Assembly (NCBI GenBank): GCA_900545535.1
Contig: UQZN01000004.1
Span: 71,230-135,229 of the forward strand
DNA: 64,000 nucleotides
Reading direction: 5' to 3'
Source of the DNA: an uncultured Phascolarctobacterium sp.
Lineage (GTDB): Bacteria; Bacillota; Negativicutes; Acidaminococcales; Acidaminococcaceae
Positions 25,070 through 34,488 of the stretch are shown piece after piece. The position numbers and the translations under genes are program-made. The notes below the pieces were generated by a model. That model did no database searches, was not told the DNA's origin, and worked only from the letters and a program-made list of their open reading frames with translations. Each line of letters begins with the position of its first letter. Within the stretch, counting starts at the first letter, position 1.

Positions 25070-26965
25070 TTAAAATTTCATTTCTGCGCCCAGACGCCAC
25101 ATACGTCCGTAGAAGCCCATGTCAGACAAGTCTTTGTTAAAGACGTTGTCGATGCCGGCAAAGACACGGTATTTTTCGCCCCAGCGTTTACTGACGGTAA
25201 AGTTGAAGGTGTTGACGCTGTAGATCGCGGTACTGCTGTATTGGAAGTCGGTATACCATTTGTTCCAGGCAGTGACGTTCCATTCTTTTTGTACGGGCTC
25301 TGTCCACATCAGTTTCGCAGTGTAGGTGTTGCGGGCGCTGTATTGGATGCGGGAACCGTCCGAATCATCGACTGCGTTCAGCCAGTTGTAGTTGCCGGCT
25401 ACGGTAAAGCCGTTGCCCAGGTCATGTTTGACTTCAAATTCGATGCCTTTCGAGGAAGTACTGTCGATATTATAAAACTTACGGTAAGTATTGGTAGAAT
25501 CTGTAAATTTATAATCAATAGCGTCATCTTTTTTATTATCAAAATAGGTCAGTTTAGCGGAAGTTGTATCACCGAATTCCTGCTCGTAAGAAATTTCCCA
25601 GCCGTGGACTTTTTCGGGTTTCAAATCGGGATTTCCCAGCAACGGATAGGCAAAGATGCCGCCGTGGTTAAAGGAACCATACAGTTCGTCAACAGAAGGC
25701 GCGCGATACGAAGAACCGTAATTAGCTTTGAAGCGCGCTTTGTCGTTAATAAAATAAGTTGCGCCCAGATTGGCGGAAGTATGGTTGCCGAATGAATCAT
25801 GGTGGTCGAAACGTACGGCGGGAGTCAGTAGTAATTTGCTGCCGGCACGGTATTCATCCTGTACATATATAGAATACTGGTTGGAATTTTTCATATTGTT
25901 GCCGCCGTAAAGCGTAGCTTTGTCACCACGATATTCGGCGCCGAAGGTGAGTTTGTTATTTTCGGCAGTCTTGACGGTATCGCGCGCTTCGATATTCCAG
26001 GATTTATATTTTTTTTCATCTGTAGCAGCGTTGTCGACAGAACCTGCGTCTCGGCTCAGCTGGCTGTAAAAAGCTGCTAAGCTGTAGTTGCTGTTAGCGT
26101 TTTTTCCGGTGTAAGTCATACCGACGGTTTTACGTTCTGATTTGAACGGTATCAGGGCTTCGCGCGGTGGCCGGGCCGTAAAGTTGTAGGAAATGCTTTC
26201 CAGATTTTCTTTATCATAGTCTACCAGTAAATTCAGGCTGTTATTTTCGTCCATTTCATAATCAATATTCAAATTATAGGCCTGCTTGGGACCGTTAAAA
26301 AGTTTTTTCCCTGCCTTATCGTCGATATTGCGCAGTTTACTGAAATTGGCGTCGAAGCTGGCGCTGAACTTGCCGCTTTTGCCGGTATCGAAATGATAAT
26401 AATTGCTCATTTCCCGTGTGCCGGTAGAGATGCCTGCGGAAGCTTTAGGTTTTTCTGATTTTTTAGTGATAATGTTGATAACGCCCGACATGGAGCCGGA
26501 GCCATAAATAGCGCTGGCTTGTCCGCGCAAGATCTCTATGCGTTCGACATTGCTTAAATTAAGGCGGTCTAAGGCAAAAGCATTGGTCGATAAGGAAATA
26601 AAATAACTTTCGTTCGCGACCCGGCGGCCGTTGACTAAAATCAAAACGTCGTTGGTGTTACCACCTCGTATGCTGATGTTTTCACCGCTGCCGTGGCTGG
26701 CGCTGATCACGTCGATATTAGTGGCCAGCCTTAAGGCGTCCCGGACGCTGATCGCGCCGGTGTTTTTTATATCTTCCTGGGTAATGACTTCGACGCTGCG
26801 TGGATTTTCTTTCTGTGTCAGCTCTGTCCTGGTGGCGGTAACGACATACTCGTCCAGATTATACTGATGCAGATCGTCTGCGGCGGCTGCATTGCCGCTG
26901 CTGTTGATAGAACTTAAAATACAAAGGGCAATCAATAAACTGCTCTTTTTAGCAAAATGCTGCAT
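25070..26965 (-). CDS. TonB-dependent outer membrane receptor (BtuB/heme/catecholate type)
   Basis: A 631-residue receptor; ATG 26965 has GAGGGAGTG upstream. It has a signal peptide of about 28 residues, the TonB box NLDEYVVTATRTE, and a plug domain with QEDIKNTGAISVRDALR near residue 64 and NVERIEILRGQASAIYGSGSMSG near residue 140. The barrel contains the typical NYGSSYRAPSVDELYG segment near residue 420 and ends MKF. No G tract is present. It stands alone, ended by a terminator. A TTGACA/TATAAA promoter followed by two palindromes resembling DtxR/IdeR boxes precedes it, suggesting iron or manganese repression and therefore an iron-type ligand. Confidence 0.92.
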   Translation of the reverse strand: MQHFAKKSSLLIALCILSSINSSGNAAAADDLHQYNLDEYVVTATRTELTQKENPRSVEVITQEDIKNTGAISVRDALRLATNIDVISASHGSGENISIRGGNTNDVLILVNGRRVANESYFISLSTNAFALDRLNLSNVERIEILRGQASAIYGSGSMSGVINIITKKSEKPKASAGISTGTREMSNYYHFDTGKSGKFSASFDANFSKLRNIDDKAGKKLFNGPKQAYNLNIDYEMDENNSLNLLVDYDKENLESISYNFTARPPREALIPFKSERKTVGMTYTGKNANSNYSLAAFYSQLSRDAGSVDNAATDEKKYKSWNIEARDTVKTAENNKLTFGAEYRGDKATLYGGNNMKNSNQYSIYVQDEYRAGSKLLLTPAVRFDHHDSFGNHTSANLGATYFINDKARFKANYGSSYRAPSVDELYGSFNHGGIFAYPLLGNPDLKPEKVHGWEISYEQEFGDTTSAKLTYFDNKKDDAIDYKFTDSTNTYRKFYNIDSTSSKGIEFEVKHDLGNGFTVAGNYNWLNAVDDSDGSRIQYSARNTYTAKLMWTEPVQKEWNVTAWNKWYTDFQYSSTAIYSVNTFNFTVSKRWGEKYRVFAGIDNVFNKDLSDMGFYGRMWRLGAEMKF

Positions 26966-26983
26966 GGTTTCACTCCCTCATCC

Positions 26984-27030
26984 TTAGCTACATGTAACTA
27001 ATCTAATATTTAAGTTAGCCATAGCTAACT
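26984..27030 (-). promoter_or_regulatory. Two DtxR-like operator palindromes
   Basis: TTAGCTACATGTAACTAA (26984-27001) and AGTTAGCCATAGCTAACT (27013-27030) are near-perfect 18-bp inverted repeats with centres 29 bp apart. Both carry the TTAG...CTAA outline of metal-dependent DtxR/IdeR/MntR operators. They lie just downstream of the promoter for the receptor at 25070-26965, where a bound repressor would block transcription. The regulator itself is not in the window. Confidence 0.55.
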
Positions 27031-27040
27031 ATAGTTTATA

Positions 27041-27068
27041 TTTATATCACATTTCACAAATTTGTCAA
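27041..27068 (-). promoter_or_regulatory. Sigma-70-type promoter of the TonB receptor at 25070-26965
   Basis: On the minus strand TTGACA (27063-27068), a 16-base spacer and TATAAA (27041-27046). The first operator palindrome begins about 10 bases downstream. The stretch 27069-27395 otherwise shows no gene; it should contain the trmB promoter (TATAAT near 27348). Confidence 0.6.
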
Positions 27069-27395
27069 TATACTTTTGCATAATTATTTTTTATTTGCTT
27101 AAAAATCGGCCGGCAGAAAGCTGAGCAGCAGGCATTTTTGCAGCACCAGGCTTAAAGCAGAAGCGGGTGAGATTTCTGCGGCGACTTTTTTAACTGCACA
27201 GTCAGAAGCTGTACTGATTGTGCGATCATGGCGGCAAATTTTTAAGAGGGCAGGGTATAAAAAAGCAGAGCGTGAATTTGATCGTTGCCGGTTCTTAACA
27301 AACTCGTAATTTTTTATAAAAATGATGATTAGAACGCCACTTTGTTATATAATATAAATTGGATTTGTATTTAGATTTTACAAAGGCGGGTCAGT

Positions 27396-28034
27396 ATGAG
27401 ATTAAGAAAAAAACCATGGATCGAAGAAGCAATGCAGGAGTTAAAAGACGAATATGTTTTGATGCATGATTTGGAAAAGTATAAAGGACGCTGGCAGGAG
27501 CTGTTTCCCGGCAAGCGTTTATGTTTGGAGATCGGCTGCGGCAAGGGCCGTTTTATTATCGGCATGGCCGGGCTGCATCCGGAAAAGGCTTTTATCGGCG
27601 TGGAAACGCAGCACGATATCGCCTATTATCCCGGTAAAACGGCCAAAGAACAGAAGCTGGATAATATCAAAGTCATCTGTGCGAATGCAGAGCATCTGGA
27701 GGACTGGTTCGAGCCGGGCGAGATCAAAGAGCTGTATTTGAATTTCAGCGACCCGTGGCCGAAGGCGCGTCATGCTAAACGCAGACTGACGCACCGTAAT
27801 TTTCTGGCTAAATACCAGCGGCTTTTAGGTCAGGGCGGACATCTGCGTTTTAAAACTGACAACAGGTCGCTGTTCGATTTTTCAGTGGAAGAGTTTAAGG
27901 AATTCGGGCTGGAAATCATTGCCTTGAGCTATGATCTGCATCATTCGGAGTATGAAACCGAAGTGCAGACAGAATATGAACAGAAATTCAGCGCGTTGGG
28001 TACTCCGATAAATTTTTGTGAAGTGGTATTTTAA
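27396..28034 (+). CDS. trmB: tRNA (guanine-N7-)-methyltransferase TrmB
   Basis: A 212-residue SAM methyltransferase that makes m7G46 in tRNAs. It has the SAM-binding EIGCGKGRFIIGMA near residue 45, FIGVETQ near 66, and the family signature LNFSDPWPKARHAKRRLTH near 116. HLRFKTDNRSLFDFS near 149 and the C-terminal TEYEQKF are also typical. AAAGGCGGG lies before the ATG. It is the first gene of a plus-strand run leading into ftsW. Confidence 0.96.
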   Translation: MRLRKKPWIEEAMQELKDEYVLMHDLEKYKGRWQELFPGKRLCLEIGCGKGRFIIGMAGLHPEKAFIGVETQHDIAYYPGKTAKEQKLDNIKVICANAEHLEDWFEPGEIKELYLNFSDPWPKARHAKRRLTHRNFLAKYQRLLGQGGHLRFKTDNRSLFDFSVEEFKEFGLEIIALSYDLHHSEYETEVQTEYEQKFSALGTPINFCEVVF

Positions 28035-28045
28035 GAGAGGCTGTT

Positions 28046-29254
28046 ATGCAGAAAAGATTTTTGATCTGGGATAATCCCAAGGATGCGATCATCAGCCTGA
28101 CTTTACTGCTGATGCTCGTGGGCTGTATCAATGTGTTCAGCGCCAGCTTTGTCGAAGCGCGCGATATGTTTGAGGACGGCTATTATTATTTGAAGCGTTA
28201 TCTGATTTTTGGCGCCGCCGGACTGGTGCTGATGCTGTGGCTGGGTTTTCGTGCGCCTTCGTACAAGACCTGGCTCAATGATTTCTGGCTGAAAGCGGTT
28301 TATTTCGGCGTGGGCAGTCTGCTGCTTTTGGTAGACTTGATCGGTACGACGAATAAGGGCGCGCAGCGCTGGTTGTATGTAGGCGGTATTTCGATCCAGC
28401 CGTCCGAGCTGGCGAAGATCGCTGTGATCCTGCTGGGCGCGGCCCTGCTGGGTGAAATGCTGCGCAAACGTCAGCCGATCAGTCTGCTGAACAAGGATAC
28501 CGTCTGGCCTTTCGTAGGTACGGTGATCTACGGCATTCTGGTTTTGAAACAGCCGGATATGGGCACGGCCGCTATTATCGTGGCGCTGATGGTGGGCTTG
28601 TATATCCTGGCCGGCCTGCGTCTGCGGGAGGTATTTGGCTTGCTGGGCATTTTGGGCGCGGTAGCAGTGGCGGGGGCGATCATGGCTCCTTACCGTCTGC
28701 AGCGGATCAAGGTGTGGCTGGACCCGTGGAGCGACGAGGCCAATACGGGTTATCAGATGGTGCAGTCGTTGATGTCGATCGGCAGCGGCGGTTTGACCGG
28801 TTTGCCGTGGGGACAGGGCAGCGGCAAGTTTTTTTATCTGCCGGAAGCGCATACGGATTTTGCTTTTGCGATTTTTTGTCAGGAATGGGGCCTGTTGGGC
28901 GCGGCGATCCTGATCACGGTGTTTTTACTGCTGGCAGCGGCCTTTTTCCGCATCGCCATGCATACTAAAGATGAACGGGGCTTTATTCTGGTTTCCGGCG
29001 TCAGCCTGCTGATCGTGGGTCAGGCCGTAGCCAATATGGCGATGGTCTGCGGGCTGCTGCCGGTCATCGGCGTGCCGCTGTCCTTTATCAGCTATGGCGG
29101 CACTTCGATGCTGATCACGCTGGCCTCGATCGGGCTGGTCCTTTCTGTGTACCGTGACGAGTGTAAACGCGAGAAGCTGGAGCGGCTGTCGCCTGATACC
29201 CGCCGGACGCAGATGCGTGTCGTTTCGCCCGGTGTGGGGAGGTGGCAGCGCTGA
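28046..29254 (+). CDS. ftsW: Cell division/elongation glycosyltransferase, FtsW/RodA/SpoVE family
   Basis: A 402-residue SEDS-family lipid II polymerase with ten hydrophobic segments. It has NKGAQRWLYVGGISIQPSEL near residue 105, a KQPDMGTAAI motif near 169, LPEAHTDFAFAIFCQEWG near 269 and the C-terminal GVPLSFISYGGTSM near 347. The following gene encodes a class B PBP and overlaps by one base (TGATG), the usual FtsW-FtsI pairing. FtsW is more likely than RodA from this pairing, but the distinction is by inference. Confidence 0.92.
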   Translation: MQKRFLIWDNPKDAIISLTLLLMLVGCINVFSASFVEARDMFEDGYYYLKRYLIFGAAGLVLMLWLGFRAPSYKTWLNDFWLKAVYFGVGSLLLLVDLIGTTNKGAQRWLYVGGISIQPSELAKIAVILLGAALLGEMLRKRQPISLLNKDTVWPFVGTVIYGILVLKQPDMGTAAIIVALMVGLYILAGLRLREVFGLLGILGAVAVAGAIMAPYRLQRIKVWLDPWSDEANTGYQMVQSLMSIGSGGLTGLPWGQGSGKFFYLPEAHTDFAFAIFCQEWGLLGAAILITVFLLLAAAFFRIAMHTKDERGFILVSGVSLLIVGQAVANMAMVCGLLPVIGVPLSFISYGGTSMLITLASIGLVLSVYRDECKREKLERLSPDTRRTQMRVVSPGVGRWQR

Positions 29255-31272
29255 TGAAAAAGTTTTCGCTGCAAAACGGTAAAAAACGTTTTGCCATTAT
29301 CGGCCTGCTGATCTTTATGGGCTTTGGAACGGTATTTCTGCGGCTGATCTGGCTGCAGGTCATCCAAAACGAGGAGCTGGCCAAGCGTGCGGCTAATCAG
29401 GTCACGGGCAAGGTCACCAAATATTCGCCCCGCGGGGCTATTTTGGACTGCAACGGCGAAGAGCTGGCAGTCAGCATCATGTCCAAGTCTTTGTATGTCG
29501 ACCCGGTCGAGATGCAGGACAACCCGACGAAAAAAGGCGAAAAGCCGGAGCGGGACGTCAAGCGTCTGGCGGCTGATCTGCTGGCCAGCGTCCTGCAGGT
29601 GAAGGCGGACGAATTGTATGCCGATTTTACTACTGAAGCCCGCTTTATCTGGCTCAAACGGACGATGGAACCGAAGGATGCGGCGGAGGTAGAACGGATC
29701 ATTCGGGAGAACAAGCTGCCGGGGCTGCATTTTTTAGAAGAAAGCAAACGTTATTATACAAAAAAATCAATGGCGGCCCAGGTACTTGGTTTCGTCGGTA
29801 CGGACGATAACGGCCTCAGCGGGATCGAGCTGGCGCTGGATTCGGTCGTCAAGGGTGCGGAAACGCAGCAGCAGGAGGTCGTGGACGCGCTGGGACGACC
29901 CATGGGCGAAAGCGGTTTCAATAAAGCCAGGCCGCAGAAGATGGCTTCCGTCTATTTGACTTTGGACAGCAAGATCCAGTTTGTGCTGGAGGATGCGCTG
30001 GATAAAGCGATGAAGGATACTAAAGCCGCCAGTGCGGCAGTCATCCTGATGGATCCGAATACGGGCGCGATCCTGGGCATGGCCAACAGGCCCAGTTTTG
30101 ACCCGAATACTTTTTATAAATTCCCGGCGACCAGCTGGACTAACCGTGCGATCTCGACTATTTACGAACCGGGTTCGGTTTTTAAACCGATCGTAGGCGT
30201 GATGGGACTGACGGAAAAGATCATTACGCCGACGACGATGATCAACGATACAGGCAGTATCAGGATCGCCGACCGGACGATCCGCAACTGGGACGGCGAG
30301 GGCATGGGACTGGTTCCGTTTCAGGACGTTATTAAATTTTCGATCAATACGGGCATGGTGCAGCTGGGTATGCAGCTGGGCGCGCAGCGCATGATCGATT
30401 ACAGCAAAAAATTCGGTTTCGGCAGTGTGACCGGAGTAGAGCTGCCGGGTGAAGAAGAGGGCATCCTCTACGACCCTGAGCAGATGTATCAGCCGGACAT
30501 CGCGACCATGTCGATCGGTCAGGGCATTGCCGTAACGCCGCTGCAGATGCTGCGTGCGATCTGCGCTATCGCCAACGGCGGCGAGCTTTTGCAGCCGTAT
30601 ATCATCGATAAGATCGTGATGCCGGACGGACGGGTCCTGCGTCAGGGCCAGAAAAAAGTTGTACGCCGGGTGATGAGTGAGGAAGTTGCCAACCAGATGC
30701 GCGGCATGATGGAGCAGGTAGTAGCCAGCGGCGGTGGTAAAGCCGCCAGTATCAAGGGCTACCGCATCGCCGGCAAGACGGGCACAGCTGAAAAGCTGGC
30801 CGAAACAGGCGGCTATGCGGCCGGTAAATATATTGCTTCCTTCGTAGGCTTTGTGCCTGCCGATAAGCCGCAGTATGCGATGCTGATCATGCTGGATACG
30901 CCGCAGGGCGCTTTTTACGGTTCGCAGGTCTCGGCGCCGGTCTTCCGCGATACGCTGCAGCAGATCCTTGTGGCCAAGGGCATCCAGCCCAGCAGCAGCG
31001 AGGGGCTGCCGTCTTTTGAGCAGCATGCCAAAACGGGCGCGGTGATCTCTAATGTTCCGGCGCCTGAAAAAATGCCGCAGATGGAGATCATGGCTGACGG
31101 TAAGATCAAAGTGCCTGATTTCAGCGGCTTGGATATGCGGCAGACGGCCGAACTGATCCAGCAGGGACGCCTGGTGCTGGTGCCGCATGGCAGCGGCAGG
31201 GCCCGCAGGCAGTCGCAGCCGCCGGGGACAGTGGTCGCCGAAGGAACGAAGCTGGAGATCTGGTTTGAATAA
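29254..31272 (+). CDS. Class B penicillin-binding protein with C-terminal PASTA domain (FtsI/SpoVD type)
   Basis: A 672-residue transpeptidase, partner of the upstream SEDS protein. ATG 29254, overlapping the ftsW stop and preceded by GGGGAGGTGG, is preferred to GTG 29242. One N-terminal membrane helix (about residues 12-32) is followed by a PBP dimerisation domain. The transpeptidase domain has SVFK near residue 308, SIN near 362 and KTGT near 507. A single PASTA domain (KVPDFSGLDMRQTAELIQQG) ends the protein, as in SpoVD-like proteins. It cross-links septal peptidoglycan. Loss of the terminal Walker-like features does not apply; all catalytic motifs are present. Confidence 0.94.
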   Translation: MKKFSLQNGKKRFAIIGLLIFMGFGTVFLRLIWLQVIQNEELAKRAANQVTGKVTKYSPRGAILDCNGEELAVSIMSKSLYVDPVEMQDNPTKKGEKPERDVKRLAADLLASVLQVKADELYADFTTEARFIWLKRTMEPKDAAEVERIIRENKLPGLHFLEESKRYYTKKSMAAQVLGFVGTDDNGLSGIELALDSVVKGAETQQQEVVDALGRPMGESGFNKARPQKMASVYLTLDSKIQFVLEDALDKAMKDTKAASAAVILMDPNTGAILGMANRPSFDPNTFYKFPATSWTNRAISTIYEPGSVFKPIVGVMGLTEKIITPTTMINDTGSIRIADRTIRNWDGEGMGLVPFQDVIKFSINTGMVQLGMQLGAQRMIDYSKKFGFGSVTGVELPGEEEGILYDPEQMYQPDIATMSIGQGIAVTPLQMLRAICAIANGGELLQPYIIDKIVMPDGRVLRQGQKKVVRRVMSEEVANQMRGMMEQVVASGGGKAASIKGYRIAGKTGTAEKLAETGGYAAGKYIASFVGFVPADKPQYAMLIMLDTPQGAFYGSQVSAPVFRDTLQQILVAKGIQPSSSEGLPSFEQHAKTGAVISNVPAPEKMPQMEIMADGKIKVPDFSGLDMRQTAELIQQGRLVLVPHGSGRARRQSQPPGTVVAEGTKLEIWFE

Positions 31273-31384
31273 AAACAGTGTATGTATACATAAGGATGCT
31301 GTCAGGGCAGCAGGAAAAAAGCTGTCGGCACAGAAGATATACAAGATGGTTCACATGTATAAGTGAAGAGGAGGGCGTTTATTT

Positions 31385-33055
31385 ATGTTATCTGATATTG
31401 AAATTGCTCAGCAGGCCAAAATGCTGCCGATCACGGAGGTCGCCGCCAAGCTTGGTATCGGCGAGGAAGACATTGAAATGTATGGCCGTTACAAGGCCAA
31501 ATTATCTATGGACCTGATCCGCCGGCTGGAAGACAAACCGGCAGGCAAGCTGGTTCTGGTAACGGCTATCACGCCTACGCCGGCAGGCGAGGGCAAGTCG
31601 ACTACCACCGTAGGTCTGGCCCAGGGACTGGCCAAGATCGATAAAAGCGTTATCGTGGCGCTGCGCGAGCCTTCACTGGGTCCCTGCATGGGCGTCAAGG
31701 GCGGCGCTGCCGGCGGCGGTTATTCCCAGGTCGTGCCGATGGAAGACATCAACCTGCATTTTACCGGCGATTTTCATGCGATCACTTCCGCGCATATGCT
31801 GTTGTCCGCCATGGTCGATAACCATGTGCAGCAGGGCAACGCTCTCAATATCGACCCGCGCCGGATCGTCTGGAAACGCGTTGTCGATATGAATGACCGT
31901 GAGCTGCGCAATATCGTGGTCGGACTGGGCGGCAAAGCGCATGGCGTACCGCGTCAGGACGGTTTTGACATTACCGTTGCTTCCGAAGTCATGGCTATTT
32001 TGTGCCTGGCCAGCAGTCTGCATGATTTGAAAGAACGTTTGAGCAGGATCATCGTTGCTTATGACTATAACGGTAAGCCTGTCACCGCCGGGCAGATCAA
32101 AGCCCACGGCGCGATGGCGGCCCTGTTGAAGGATGCGGTGAAACCGAATCTGGTGCAGACGCTGGAAAACGTGCCGGCGATCATCCACGGTGGCCCCTTT
32201 GCCAATATCGCCCACGGCTGCAACAGCGTCATGGCTACCAAAACGGCGATGAAGCTGGCGGACTACACGATCACGGAAGCAGGCTTCGGCGCTGATCTGG
32301 GTGCGGAAAAATTCTTTGACATCAAATGTCGTTATGCCGGCCTGAAACCGGACGCAGTAGTGCTGGTCGCAACTGTACGCGCCCTGAAGATGCACGGCGG
32401 TGTGCCGAAGACAGAATTGACTGTGCCGAACGTGGAAGCAGTGAAAAAAGGCATCGTCAATCTGGAAAAACATATCGAAAACATCAAAAAATTCGGCTTG
32501 CCTTTAGTGGTAGCCATCAATATTTTTGCGCAGGATACGCCGGAGGAGCTGGAAGCTGTACGCGCTCACTGCGCCGCACATGGCGTCAATGTGGCCTTGT
32601 CCGACGTCTTTGCCAAAGGCGGCGCCGGCGGCGTCGAGCTGGCACAGGAAGTCGTGGCGCTGGCCGAAAGCGGCAAGGCAGACTTTGCCCCGATCTATGC
32701 TTCCGAGCTGCCGCTGAAAGAAAAGATCGCTGCTGTGGCGCGCGAGATCTATGGCGCCGGCGATGTAGTTTATGCCAAAGAAGCAGAGACGGCTTTGAAG
32801 GATTTTGAAAGTCTGGGCTATGGTAACCTGCCGATCTGTATGGCTAAGACCCAGTATTCGTTCTCGGATGATCCGACCTTGCTCGGCCGTCCCAGCGGTT
32901 TCACCATGACGATCAAAAATTGCAGGATCTCTGCCGGCGCAGGCTTTGTAGTCGTGCTGACCGGCGATATCATGACGATGCCGGGACTGCCAAAGGTGCC
33001 GGCGGCAGAGAAAATCGATGTCAGTGATGACGGCGTCATCAGCGGCTTGTTTTAA
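31385..33055 (+). CDS. fhs: Formate--tetrahydrofolate ligase
   Basis: A 556-residue ATP-dependent ligase making 10-formyl-THF from formate. TPTPAGEGKSTTTVGLAQGL near residue 65 is the nucleotide-binding loop, EPSLGPCMGVKGGAAGGGYS near 97 is invariant in the family, and NLHFTGDFHAITSAHMLL near 123 and ITEAGFGADLGAEKF near 298 also fit. GAGGAGGG precedes the ATG. folD follows 14 bases later, so the two one-carbon steps are co-expressed. The 112-base leader (31273-31384) shows a TATGTATACATA palindrome but no recognised riboswitch. Confidence 0.97.
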   Translation: MLSDIEIAQQAKMLPITEVAAKLGIGEEDIEMYGRYKAKLSMDLIRRLEDKPAGKLVLVTAITPTPAGEGKSTTTVGLAQGLAKIDKSVIVALREPSLGPCMGVKGGAAGGGYSQVVPMEDINLHFTGDFHAITSAHMLLSAMVDNHVQQGNALNIDPRRIVWKRVVDMNDRELRNIVVGLGGKAHGVPRQDGFDITVASEVMAILCLASSLHDLKERLSRIIVAYDYNGKPVTAGQIKAHGAMAALLKDAVKPNLVQTLENVPAIIHGGPFANIAHGCNSVMATKTAMKLADYTITEAGFGADLGAEKFFDIKCRYAGLKPDAVVLVATVRALKMHGGVPKTELTVPNVEAVKKGIVNLEKHIENIKKFGLPLVVAINIFAQDTPEELEAVRAHCAAHGVNVALSDVFAKGGAGGVELAQEVVALAESGKADFAPIYASELPLKEKIAAVAREIYGAGDVVYAKEAETALKDFESLGYGNLPICMAKTQYSFSDDPTLLGRPSGFTMTIKNCRISAGAGFVVVLTGDIMTMPGLPKVPAAEKIDVSDDGVISGLF

Positions 33056-33069
33056 GGAGAGTTGCAGCG

Positions 33070-33900
33070 ATGAAAACTTTGTTGATGAAGGGCAAACCCG
33101 TTGCCGATGCTTACAGAGAAATTATTTCAGCTAAGATCGCGGCCGCCAGGGCCAAAGGCGTCAAGGTGACGCTGGCGATCATTGTAGTCGGCGATGACCC
33201 GGCTTCGCATGTTTATAAGGACCGGCTGGTCAAGCTGGTCGAAAGTCTGGGCGGTGAGGCCAAGGTGCTGGAGCTGCCGGAAACAGCGACCCAGGATGAG
33301 GTCATTGCCATGATCAAAAGACTCAACCATAACCGCTATGTTACAGGTATCCTGCCGATGATGCCGATGCCGAAGCATATCGACGGCGATGCTGTTGGTG
33401 CGATCATTACCACGAGCAAAGACGTGGACTGCCTCAATCCCAAGAGCGTCGGCGAAGTCTTTTTGGGACGCAGCCGCTGGGCTCCGTGTACGCCGCGGGC
33501 CTGTATGGCTACGCTGGCCCATTACGGGATCGAGCTCAAAGGAAAGAACGTCGTCGTTGTCGGCCGCAGCAATGTAGTTGGCAAGCCGGTAGCGCTGCTG
33601 CTTCTGCAGGAGCATGCTACAGTAACTGTCTGCCATTCGAAGACGAAGGATCTGGCCGGTATTTTAAAAACTGCCGATGTGATCGTGGCGGCCGTGGGCG
33701 TGCCTGCTTTCATCAAACCGGAAATGGTCAAAAAAGGTGTCGTGATCGTCGATGTAGGCATCAATGCTGTCGAAGGCGGACTGGTCGGCGACGTAGATCC
33801 TGCTGCCTGCGCTAAAGCCGGCGCGTTCACGCCTGTGCCCGGCGGTATCGGCGTCGTCAGCAATATGATGGTCATGGACATGCTCAGCAGAAATTTATAA
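33070..33900 (+). CDS. folD: Bifunctional methylene-THF dehydrogenase/methenyl-THF cyclohydrolase
   Basis: A 276-residue enzyme interconverting methylene-, methenyl- and formyl-THF. It has the substrate site VGDDPASHVYKDRLVK near residue 41 (Tyr and Lys of the Y-x3-K motif), a GILPMMPMPKHID stretch near 92, the PCTPRACMATLAHYGIELKG block near 141 and VVVGRSNVVGKPVALLLL near 162. The C-terminal end PVPGGIGVVSNMMVM is slightly unusual; most FolD proteins read PGGVGPMT here. It lies directly after fhs. Confidence 0.96.
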   Translation: MKTLLMKGKPVADAYREIISAKIAAARAKGVKVTLAIIVVGDDPASHVYKDRLVKLVESLGGEAKVLELPETATQDEVIAMIKRLNHNRYVTGILPMMPMPKHIDGDAVGAIITTSKDVDCLNPKSVGEVFLGRSRWAPCTPRACMATLAHYGIELKGKNVVVVGRSNVVGKPVALLLLQEHATVTVCHSKTKDLAGILKTADVIVAAVGVPAFIKPEMVKKGVVIVDVGINAVEGGLVGDVDPAACAKAGAFTPVPGGIGVVSNMMVMDMLSRNL

Positions 33901-33918
33901 GGCGAGGTAAGTAAGACC

Positions 33919-34350
33919 GTGAAAAGATTTGTATGGCTGCTTTTACTGGTCGTTTTTGTAGCGTTTATTTTCTATAATTCTTCCATGCCGGCGGCTGAAT
34001 CGCACCGGGCCAGCGAACTGGTCGGTTCGATCCTGACCGGTATGGGCAAATGGTTCGGTATCGATGTGCCGCAGCAGAATTTGGATCATAACATCCGCAA
34101 GCTGGCGCACTTTTTGGAGTTTGCCCTGCTGGGAGTGATCCTCTGCAATGTTTATGCCGCCTTTGGCGTCAGCCACCGGACGGCGACCGGCTATATTCTG
34201 TTTTTGGGACTGGCGGTAGCCGTGACCGACGAATACATCCAGCTGCACGCGCCGGGACGCAGCGCTTTGGTGACGGATGTGATCCTGGATTTTTCCGGCG
34301 TCTTCTTTATCTGGCTGACACGTGAGGTGTGGAGCTGGGCCAAGCATTAG
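33919..34350 (+). CDS. VanZ-like family membrane protein
   Basis: A 143-residue membrane protein with a GTG start preceded by GGCGAGG. The first helix is followed by NSSMPAAESHRAS, then NIRKLAHFLEFALLGVILCN near residue 55 and AVTDEYIQLHAPGRSALVTDVILDFSG near residue 98, all VanZ-family signatures. VanZ of Enterococcus gives low-level teicoplanin resistance; the role of chromosomal homologs is unclear. It lies 18 bases after folD and is ended by a strong terminator. Confidence 0.85.
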   Translation: MKRFVWLLLLVVFVAFIFYNSSMPAAESHRASELVGSILTGMGKWFGIDVPQQNLDHNIRKLAHFLEFALLGVILCNVYAAFGVSHRTATGYILFLGLAVAVTDEYIQLHAPGRSALVTDVILDFSGVFFIWLTREVWSWAKH

Positions 34351-34357
34351 CAGGTTA

Positions 34358-34397
34358 TAAAAAAACACTGTTACGTTTTGCGTAACAGTGTTTTTTT
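34358..34397 (+). terminator. Rho-independent terminator after the trmB-vanZ gene run
   Basis: A 15-bp stem (34361-34375 with 34381-34395) with a short loop, followed by T-runs. Confidence 0.9.
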
Positions 34398-34430
34398 CAT
34401 TTTTTTAGATCTTTATTAGTTTCAAGCCCC

Positions 34431-34468
34431 AAAACAACCCGCTGTGAAATTTACTTCACAGCGGGCGT
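34431..34468 (-). terminator. Terminator of the hybrid histidine kinase gene
   Basis: An 11-bp perfect stem CCCGCTGTGAA/TTCACAGCGGG (34438-34448 with 34455-34465), followed on the minus strand by a short, interrupted T-rich tail. It is weaker than the other terminators here. Confidence 0.6.
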
Positions 34469-34488
34469 TGTATTTTTGGGTATTCAGT

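Noticed and set aside
29767..31344. Long open frame (525 codons) on the minus strand opposite the penicillin-binding protein gene
   Set aside because: It is a mirror of a GC-rich coding region, lacks family motifs and a ribosome site, and lies exactly opposite a certain gene.
31273..31384. Folate riboswitch before fhs
   Set aside because: The leader is short and I could not find the conserved cores of a THF aptamer.
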